A stretch of DNA of 11,724 nucleotides, taken from Acetofilamentum sp. (GTDB lineage Bacteria; Bacteroidota; Bacteroidia; Bacteroidales; DTU049). Positions 6,994 to 11,724 of the stretch are shown here, one piece after another. The DNA lies in contig DYON01000030.1 of the NCBI GenBank assembly GCA_020720525.1, positions 1-11,724 of the forward strand, in the 5' to 3' direction. The translations under genes and the position numbers were made by a program. Position 1 is the stretch's first letter. Each line of letters starts with the position of its first letter. Below the pieces are notes generated by a model. The model was given only the letters and a program-made list of their open reading frames with translations, did not search any database and was not told the origin of the DNA.

Positions 6994-7706
6994 GAATTGA
7001 TGTTCAATAAATAATTCAGCCCAATTGTTACAATGTTTGGGACTGCAAAGATGTGATTTTTAGAAGACACTTCAAAATAGATACTATCACCACCAGCTAC
7101 AAAAATAGGGGCTTCATTATTAGAATTCCTAAATGAGTCGATACGATATTTAACTTCGGCTAAACTTCCTAACATTACACCACTGATAATAGAACTGTTT
7201 GTTGACTGACCCATTTCGGAGAAAGTCGATGTTGGTTTCAATAACGGAAGCTTTCCAGTAAAATTGTGCAGAGCATCAAATCTCATTTTTATTCCCGGGC
7301 TAATAGCACCTCCAATATAATGTCCAGTCGAGTCAACGTAGTCGAATGTGATAGCTGTTCCAGCTTGAACTACCATAAACGGAAACGAGTTTTTCGATAA
7401 GAAAGAAGCTCCACAAACGGCCGCCAGTCTATCGTCGCCCAAAGTTTCGGGAGTTGAATAATCGGCTTTGAGAGGAAATAATTCCAAACACTTTATATTA
7501 ATAATACGGTGTGTGTCGAAAAACTGAGCTTCTTCTGCTGTTAAATTAATTACAGAGGCAAAAGCATATTTTGCTTCGGGATATTTTGTGAGCCACGATT
7601 GTATAAAATCGAGCGAAAAAACATCAGCAGCTGATTCCAGAAGAATATCTTCGTGAAAAACAGCAGCTTTGCAACGCGTATTTCCTATATCGAATACAAG
7701 GTTCAT
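6990..7706 (-). CDS. coaX: Type III pantothenate kinase
   Basis: Catalyses ATP-dependent phosphorylation of pantothenate, the first step of coenzyme A synthesis, in the cytoplasm. Length is 238 residues, slightly short for the family. Motifs in order: the ATP-binding start VFDIGNTRCK (Asp6 to Thr10); TLGDDRLAA with the pantothenate-site GxDR (Gly90, Asp92, Arg93); VVQAGTAITFD at 112-122; GGAISPG at 132-138; and the C-terminal FVAGGD. All belong to the ASKHA fold. One oddity: residue 114 is Gln (codon CAA, 7365-7367), where I expect a conserved Asp before xGT. The gene leads the envelope cassette, a placement I recall in other Bacteroidota. It is divergent from tRNA-Phe, with 76 bp between. 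A weak promoter-like TACCTTTA lies just before the ATG at 7706. Confidence 0.95.
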   Translation of the reverse strand: MNLVFDIGNTRCKAAVFHEDILLESAADVFSLDFIQSWLTKYPEAKYAFASVINLTAEEAQFFDTHRIINIKCLELFPLKADYSTPETLGDDRLAAVCGASFLSKNSFPFMVVQAGTAITFDYVDSTGHYIGGAISPGIKMRFDALHNFTGKLPLLKPTSTFSEMGQSTNSSIISGVMLGSLAEVKYRIDSFRNSNNEAPIFVAGGDSIYFEVSSKNHIFAVPNIVTIGLNYLLNINS

Positions 7707-7717
7707 AGAAATTTCAG

Positions 7718-7750
7718 TAAAGGTACAAGAAAAAAATTTTGTCGGATAAA
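7718..7750 (-). promoter_or_regulatory. Weak promoter candidate for the coaX cassette
   Basis: On the minus strand TTTA (7747-7750), 21 bp, then TACCTTTA (7718-7725): each box is one base from the Bacteroidota consensus. It would overlap the -33 box of the divergent tRNA promoter and leave a leader of only about 5 nt, so it is tentative. It is nevertheless the best candidate before the five-gene cassette. Confidence 0.25.
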
Positions 7751-7768
7751 AAAAACATTATACATTTG
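7738..7768 (+). promoter_or_regulatory. tRNA-Phe promoter
   Basis: TTTG at 7738-7741, a 19-bp spacer, then TACATTTG at 7761-7768: an exact match to the Bacteroidota housekeeping promoter TTTG–N19-21–TAnnTTTG. Expected transcription start is about 7773-7776, a few bases before the tRNA. This is the best promoter in the window and anchors the phylum assignment. Confidence 0.88.
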
Positions 7769-7782
7769 CACTCCCAAATAGA

Positions 7783-7855
<73 letters not shown>

Positions 7856-7861
7856 CCTCAA

Positions 7862-7887
7862 AAAAAACCGGCTGATGCCGGTTTTTT
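7862..7887 (+). terminator. Bidirectional terminator between tRNA-Phe and the DUF4476 gene
   Basis: An 11-bp perfect stem (7862-7872 with 7877-7887, core ACCGGC/GCCGGT) with a TGAT tetraloop, ending in six T on the plus strand and in seven T on the minus strand (A run 7861-7867). It lies 6 bp after the tRNA and 33 bp after the stop of the convergent gene, so one hairpin probably stops both transcripts. Confidence 0.9.
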
Positions 7888-7920
7888 CGTTGTATATTGG
7901 TTTTGGGTTTAGGGTGTTTT

Positions 7921-8736
7921 TTACCAGAGTCCAATCGAACGATAAAATTCGTCGGCACTGCTCGAAAAATCGAAGGCATCGTTGAGCATAAAAATATTGT
8001 TTTTATCAACCACACTTGGGTAGCCCAATTTTGCAAGTTTCAGTTTACTTGAGTCGAAAGTGAGCATCATTACCAATTCGCGCAACTGTGCACAAGTGAC
8101 CCCATTCATCGAAATTGCAAGCGCAGCAATGCGTACTTTATTGTCGTCGAACGATTCACGATTCATACTCATGAGCAAAGTGCTAAAAGCCTGTGGCGAC
8201 ATTCCCATTGGCATGAAGTTACTTACAGGAGGGATATAGCCAGAATTGTATCCATTGTATCCCCCACTATTGTACCCACCGTTGTTGTAGCCATTGTTTC
8301 CCCACGAAGACGATCCATAACCATTACTGTACGAAGCACTGTATCCATTTCCATGTCCATATCCGTTTCCATTGCTGTTGTAGCTATTTGAGTATCCCGA
8401 ACTGATGTTTTCGGAGCGAACTACTTTGTATGCTCCAAAGCGATCGATAACGGCAAAAATTCTTTTACTTGGGGCAATACTTATATAGCCTGCAAACAAA
8501 CTATTGTAGCTAATGCCATTCAAAGTCATTGTTTCTTTAACGACTTCCAAATAATAATTTCCTTGATTTAGACCACCAATAAAAACAGTACCCGAGTTGG
8601 CAGAATATTCAGTTCTGTCGATAACAACGTAAAACGAAGCATTATCGGAAATACTGATGTTGAGTTCGGAAAGAGCTGCCGACGAAGCGAAGGCAAACAT
8701 GAACATCAAAACTGAGAGAGAGATAAAATTTTTCAT
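7921..8736 (-). CDS. Exported DUF4476 protein with Gly/Asn/Ser/Tyr-rich linker
   Basis: A 271-residue secreted protein of unknown function. The signal peptide is about residues 1-20 (ending ASSA). Residues about 25-110 are β-rich with an ASFYVVIDRTEYSANSG and GLNQGNYYLEVVKE pattern, resembling small periplasmic β-sandwich modules. Residues 112-167 are a low-complexity linker in which 53 of 56 residues are Gly, Asn, Ser or Tyr. Residues about 178-268 match DUF4476: helical, with MSPQAFSTLLMSM, SFDDNKVRIAALAIS, VTCAQLRELVMMLTFDSSKLKLAKLGY and a final DEFYRSIG. I start at the ATG at 8736 because the in-frame ATG at 8751 overlaps the Shine-Dalgarno GGAGG that serves 8736, and because translation from 8736 begins with a clean signal peptide. 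It appears monocistronic, flanked by terminators. Confidence 0.85.
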   Translation of the reverse strand: MKNFISLSVLMFMFAFASSAALSELNISISDNASFYVVIDRTEYSANSGTVFIGGLNQGNYYLEVVKETMTLNGISYNSLFAGYISIAPSKRIFAVIDRFGAYKVVRSENISSGYSNSYNSNGNGYGHGNGYSASYSNGYGSSSWGNNGYNNGGYNSGGYNGYNSGYIPPVSNFMPMGMSPQAFSTLLMSMNRESFDDNKVRIAALAISMNGVTCAQLRELVMMLTFDSSKLKLAKLGYPSVVDKNNIFMLNDAFDFSSSADEFYRSIGLW

Positions 8737-8743
8737 GGTGTGA

Positions 8744-8749
8744 TCCTCC
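8744..8749 (-). promoter_or_regulatory. Strong Shine-Dalgarno of the DUF4476 gene
   Basis: GGAGGA on the minus strand, 7 nt before the ATG at 8736. It decides the start, since the upstream ATG (8751) overlaps this site. It is the only clear Shine-Dalgarno in the window. Confidence 0.8.
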
Positions 8750-8800
8750 ATTATTAAAGTGAATAATTTTCAGAAAACACAATTTCAAATGCTGTGCCAT

Positions 8801-8829
8801 AAAAAAAGCCGGTGATTAAAACCAGCCTT
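8801..8829 (-). terminator. Intrinsic terminator of the T9SS cargo gene
   Basis: On the minus strand the arms AAGGCTGGT (8821-8829) and ACCGGCTT (8806-8813) pair with one bulged G and one G·U, around a 7-nt loop, followed by a run of seven T (8801-8807). It lies 25 bp past the stop codon of the large PKD gene and before the DUF4476 gene, separating the two transcripts. The stem is imperfect. Confidence 0.7.
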
Positions 8830-8854
8830 AAAGAATTACTGATATTTTTAATTT

Positions 8855-11008
8855 CTAGTGCATGATCGTAGTTTTACCGCTAAATACATGCCACAGTCCA
8901 TCTCCATATTGTACGTCAATAATATAACTGTAAACTCCAGGAGCCACATATTCTCCATTGAATTTACCATCCCAACCATCTTCGATATTTTTCGACTCGA
9001 ACACCATTTGTCCCCAGCGGTCAAAAATGCGCATTGAGTAACTTCCATCTGTTAACGCAACACCAATGCCGTATGGGCGGAAAATATCGTTAATTCCATC
9101 AGATGTATAAGGAGAAAAAGCATTGGGGATATAAAAGGCAATATTAAGATTGACATGAACAACAGCAAAACTTGAATCGCTGCAACCATGATTGGTGTAA
9201 ACAGTTTGCCACACTACATAATCGCCAGGGCTAGAGAAAGTATGGTTAGGGTTTGCAATATTAGCGTAATTGGTAGAACTTCCATAATCGCCAAAATTCC
9301 ACATCCAAGTAGAAGGAATGGTACTTAAATCGGTAAAATCGACCATGGGATCGTCCATTGTAACAGTGTAATTGTCGGCAATGAAATTCGAAACTGGCAA
9401 AGGATACACCTCCACAAAAGAATTTTCAGTGACACTGTTTTCGCAACCGTCGATACTGGCCACTTTCAACGAAACATCATATATGCCAGGGTTAGGGAAT
9501 ATATGACCTGGCGATGCAGCCGACGATCCAGAACCATCGCCAAAAAGCCATTCGTAGGTAGCAGCTGTTGGATTCACAGCAGCTGAAAATTGTACCTGCA
9601 AATCTTCGCAACCCGACGAGGGGGTAACATTTAGCACAACTTGAGGAGTTTCATAAACCGTCAATAACGTTTGAGCTGTATTCGAGCAACCGTTGGCATC
9701 GGTACCAGTAACAGAATAGGTAGTAGTAGCAGTAGGGCTAACAGCCAAAACAGATGTATCAACAGATGTTGTATTCCATAAATAAGAAATAGCACCAGCA
9801 GCAGATACTATAGCTGTATCGCCAGTACATATTCCAACAGGAGACACAGATGCAGAAATTGAAGGAAGCGGATTCACAAAAATATCGAGTGTATCAATAT
9901 CTTCGCAACCAGTAGCATCTGTACCTGTTACAATATAAGAAGTATTTGATGATGGTGAAACCGTTACATCAGATGTGCTTTGCCCTGAGCTCCACGAATA
10001 AATAGTGGCACCAGATGCAGAAATGGTTGTGTTTTCGCCATTACAGATGGTTGTGTCGGTTGCAGAAAGTTGAATATCGGAAACGCCAATGCTAACGGTA
10101 ATGGTGTCTCTATCTATATATTGAGTAAAATCGCAATTGTCGTATGTTACAACTGTGATATAGTCAGTTGTAACAGTTGGAGCGACAGTTAAAGATGTGC
10201 CATATCCAAGCAATGCCCCATTTGCAAACCAAGAAATAGTATAGTTGGATGGTCCACTTGGAATGAAACGCCAGGCTTCGTTTGAGGCAGTCCAGGCACC
10301 TGTATTTCTTCCTGGAGGAGTATAGCCAAGGGTCCCTGTTGAATTCTGAATACCGATTAGAGAATTACCGCTATTCCAGCTTGAGCATAAAGGTTTGTTG
10401 TAAACATATACTTCAATCACGTTTGTTCCTTCATAAAGTACCATTTGGGTAGTAGTTTGAATAGAGGTGCAACTGAAATGGCAAACCTGATTGAAATTAA
10501 AAACGAAAGTGCGGCAAGGATAGCTTCCTAGTGTCGCATAACGAATTGTACCACAAATACTTGGGTCGATATCGTGATAAACCCCAAAAATGGCATTCAT
10601 TATAAGAGCATTACTTGGAACAGAGGCTGAAAAAGACCATGGACAATAGGTAGAACCAGGGTTTGTAAAAGTAAGAACGCCGTTTGAGCCAACCCAAATT
10701 TGGTTGTAACTGCTTCCGAAAAAACAAAAATTGAATGGTATTGTAACAGGAGCACTCGACCAAATATCGTCGGTACCGAGCGAAAATACAGTTCCTGAAG
10801 TTACAGGATATGGCGGGGCAAAGGGAATTGATGAAACAGTATAGCTTGTTGATAATCCAGTTGCAAGTGCATCTGCATGCAAAGTAACACTGCTGGTTCC
10901 ACAGGTGGCTGTATCGTTGCTACCTGCAATAAATGGGCAACCAGGTGCCTGAGCAATGGCAGAGAATGGGAGCAATGATAACAAAGCAATCCAAAAGTAT
11001 TTTTTCAT
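8855..11008 (-). CDS. PKD/Ig-repeat surface protein with T9SS type B sorting domain
   Basis: A 717-residue exported protein, probably secreted by the type IX system and placed on or released from the cell surface. The signal peptide ends near Ala19 (FSAIA, then Q). Residues about 22-254 are a Cys-rich β domain (IPFNFCFFGSSYNQIWVGSNGVLTF). An Ig-like module follows at about 256-307. Two similar repeats at about 312-380 and 382-453 each contain VTGTDA(T/N)GC. PKD domains lie at about 460-534 (YEWLFGDGSG) and 540-620 (WMWNFGDYGS). The C-terminus (623-717) is the CHU_C/gliding-associated domain: IPNAFSPYTSDGINDIFRP, MRIFDRWGQMVFES, GWDGKFNGEYVAPGVYSY. The longer reading starts at a TTG (11026) that falls inside the -7 promoter box, so I use the ATG at 11008, which begins a good signal peptide. 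Adhesion or matrix function is inferred only from the architecture. Confidence 0.9.
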   Translation of the reverse strand: MKKYFWIALLSLLPFSAIAQAPGCPFIAGSNDTATCGTSSVTLHADALATGLSTSYTVSSIPFAPPYPVTSGTVFSLGTDDIWSSAPVTIPFNFCFFGSSYNQIWVGSNGVLTFTNPGSTYCPWSFSASVPSNALIMNAIFGVYHDIDPSICGTIRYATLGSYPCRTFVFNFNQVCHFSCTSIQTTTQMVLYEGTNVIEVYVYNKPLCSSWNSGNSLIGIQNSTGTLGYTPPGRNTGAWTASNEAWRFIPSGPSNYTISWFANGALLGYGTSLTVAPTVTTDYITVVTYDNCDFTQYIDRDTITVSIGVSDIQLSATDTTICNGENTTISASGATIYSWSSGQSTSDVTVSPSSNTSYIVTGTDATGCEDIDTLDIFVNPLPSISASVSPVGICTGDTAIVSAAGAISYLWNTTSVDTSVLAVSPTATTTYSVTGTDANGCSNTAQTLLTVYETPQVVLNVTPSSGCEDLQVQFSAAVNPTAATYEWLFGDGSGSSAASPGHIFPNPGIYDVSLKVASIDGCENSVTENSFVEVYPLPVSNFIADNYTVTMDDPMVDFTDLSTIPSTWMWNFGDYGSSTNYANIANPNHTFSSPGDYVVWQTVYTNHGCSDSSFAVVHVNLNIAFYIPNAFSPYTSDGINDIFRPYGIGVALTDGSYSMRIFDRWGQMVFESKNIEDGWDGKFNGEYVAPGVYSYIIDVQYGDGLWHVFSGKTTIMH

Positions 11009-11019
11009 CCCCGAATATT

Positions 11020-11050
11020 TTTTCAAAAGTAATAATTATTTCTACCTTTA
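11020..11050 (+). promoter_or_regulatory. Promoter candidate of the FMN split-barrel gene
   Basis: TTTT (11020-11023), 19 bp, TACCTTTA (11043-11050): each box is one base from consensus. The leader to the ATG at 11080 would be about 25 nt. It interleaves with the opposite-strand -7 box at 11024-11031, so the two divergent promoters share one face. Confidence 0.4.
11024..11031 (-). promoter_or_regulatory. -7 promoter element of the T9SS cargo gene
   Basis: TACTTTTG on the minus strand is an exact TAnnTTTG match 15 bp before the ATG at 11008, giving a leader of about 10 nt with GGGG directly before the start. A -33 TTG is not seen at 19-21 bp, so the promoter may be weak or activator-dependent. 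Confidence 0.45.
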
Positions 11051-11079
11051 GACACGAAAAGTTTAAAAACGCTTAATCA

Positions 11080-11544
11080 ATGAGAGTAAAAATTTTGAAA
11101 ACCCCTATTGAGATGACGAAAATTATTATTTCGTCGAAAATATGTTTTGTTTCTATGGTGGACAAAAATGGTATGCCATACAACCTTCCTTTCAATTTTG
11201 GTTATAAAGACAATTATATTTATCTGCATAGCGGGTTGGAAGGGAAAAAAATTGAGATTCTGAAAAACAACCCCAATGTATGCATTGCTTTTTCGAACAG
11301 CGAAGAACTTGCATATCAAAACGAGCATGTTGCTTGTAGCTATTTTATGCGCTACAAAAGCGTTCTTATTTTAGGAAAAGTTGAATTCATTGAAGACTAT
11401 AACGAAAAAGAAAAAGCACTGAGTATAGTGATGAGACATTATACTGGGAAAGAAGATTTCACTTTCAAGGCTCCATCAGTAAACAATGTCCTATGTTTTA
11501 GAGTATCGACCGAAAATATGACAGGAAAAGCGATGGGATATTGA
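11080..11544 (+). CDS. Pyridoxamine-phosphate-oxidase-like FMN-binding protein (NimA-like family)
   Basis: A cytoplasmic flavoprotein of 154 residues with the split-barrel fold. Recognisable segments: the first strands with SMVDKNGMPYNLPFNFGY (25-42), YIYLHSGLEGKKIEILKNNPNVCIAF (47-71) as the FMN-phosphate region with His50 and paired Lys, then VACSYFMRYKSVLILGKVEFIED (84-106) and the C-terminal LCFRVSTENMTGKAMGY. These fit the pyridoxamine 5'-phosphate oxidase-related family that includes 5-nitroimidazole resistance proteins. Most family members are reductases or flavin/haem-binding proteins of unknown substrate, so no resistance function should be assumed. It is divergent from the T9SS cargo gene with overlapping promoters. 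No hairpin terminator follows; a repeat region begins 17 bp after the stop. Confidence 0.88.
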   Translation: MRVKILKTPIEMTKIIISSKICFVSMVDKNGMPYNLPFNFGYKDNYIYLHSGLEGKKIEILKNNPNVCIAFSNSEELAYQNEHVACSYFMRYKSVLILGKVEFIEDYNEKEKALSIVMRHYTGKEDFTFKAPSVNNVLCFRVSTENMTGKAMGY

Positions 11545-11561
11545 AAACCATATATGATAGG

Positions 11562-11596
11562 AGTAAGGAGTATGAGGTAGGGAGTATTGATAGTAG
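11562..11596 (+). repeat. Purine-rich degenerate heptads preceding the main array
   Basis: Five 7-bp units, AGTAAGG, AGTATGA, GGTAGGG, AGTATTG and ATAGTAG, lie in exactly the same 7-bp register as the following array but with a different core: the first four share GTA at positions 2-4. Few units and low complexity limit confidence that this is a true repeat zone. Confidence 0.55.
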
Positions 11597-11724
11597 TCAG
11601 TGATCAGTAGTCAGTATTCAGGAGTCAGTTTTCAGTGGTCAGTAATCAGTGGTCAGTGGTCAGTGGTCAGTTGTCAGTAATCAGTTAACAGTAGTCAGTA
11701 TTCAGTTGACAGTGGTCAGTAATC
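11597..11724 (+). repeat. Heptanucleotide tandem array, consensus TCAGTNN (runs off the window)
   Basis: Eighteen consecutive 7-bp units without any insertion or deletion, plus the first two bases (TC) of a nineteenth at the edge. CAG at positions 2-4 is invariant. T at position 1 is kept in 16 units (A in units 14 and 17), and T at position 5 in 17. Positions 6-7 vary but are never C; GG is the commonest pair. The most regular part is units 8-10 (three identical TCAGTGG). On the minus strand almost every unit contains TGA, so that strand is closed in all frames. Noncoding; function unknown. Confidence 0.92.

Noticed and set aside
11077..11328. 83-codon minus-strand frame opposite the flavoprotein gene
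   Set aside because: The plus-strand reading is a clear split-barrel protein; the antisense frame has no motif.
11080..11544. Calling the flavoprotein a nim nitroimidazole-resistance gene
   Set aside because: The fold family fits, but many relatives have no resistance role and sequence alone cannot show the substrate.
11597..11724. CRISPR array
   Set aside because: Units are 7 bp, contiguous and without spacers; repeats of typical CRISPR length and unique spacers are absent.

Overview
The window looks like a chromosomal segment of a Bacteroidota (Bacteroidetes) bacterium. Four things point there: promoters of the Bacteroidota type (TTTG / 19 bp / TAnnTTTG), a type IX secretion (T9SS) type B cargo protein, a DUF4476 protein, and a lipoprotein-type LptC inside a coaX–barrel–TPR–lptC–ppiD gene order. 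Base composition is AT-rich, and most genes lack a Shine-Dalgarno sequence. I cannot name the genus. There is no phage, transposon, CRISPR array or defence cassette.

Layout, left to right. (1) Positions 1-937, minus strand: the N-terminal 312 codons of DNA topoisomerase I (topA), running off the left edge. (2) Positions 938-1414: a gene-free gap of almost 500 bp holding one good minus-strand promoter candidate. (3) Positions 1415-7706, minus strand: a five-gene cassette transcribed coaX, outer-membrane barrel, TPR protein, lptC, PpiD-like foldase. Spacing is tight except for 61 bp before the foldase, where a second promoter candidate lies; a hairpin terminator closes the unit. Apart from coaX this is an envelope-biogenesis cassette: LPS transport, periplasmic folding, and two uncharacterised exported partners. 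(4) Positions 7738-7887, plus strand: tRNA-Phe(GAA) with a near-ideal promoter and a terminator that also serves the convergent gene. (5) Positions 7921-8749, minus: a DUF4476 protein with a Gly/Asn/Ser/Tyr linker and an unusually clear Shine-Dalgarno. (6) Positions 8801-11031, minus: a 717-residue PKD/Ig-repeat surface protein with a T9SS type B C-terminal domain, plus its terminator and promoter. (7) Positions 11020-11544, plus: a divergent FMN-binding split-barrel protein of the NimA/pyridoxamine-phosphate-oxidase superfamily. (8) Positions 11562-11724: a heptanucleotide tandem array that runs off the right edge.

Two items deserve most attention. The first is the 7-bp array: 18 consecutive units without an indel, plus a purine-rich prelude in the same register. 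The second is the uncharacterised barrel + TPR pair tied to LptC and a foldase. Most other genes are ordinary for the phylum. Start corrections made here: LptC at 4246, DUF4476 at 8736 and the T9SS cargo at 11008; in each case the longer reading frame begins at a TTG or inside a ribosome-binding or promoter element.
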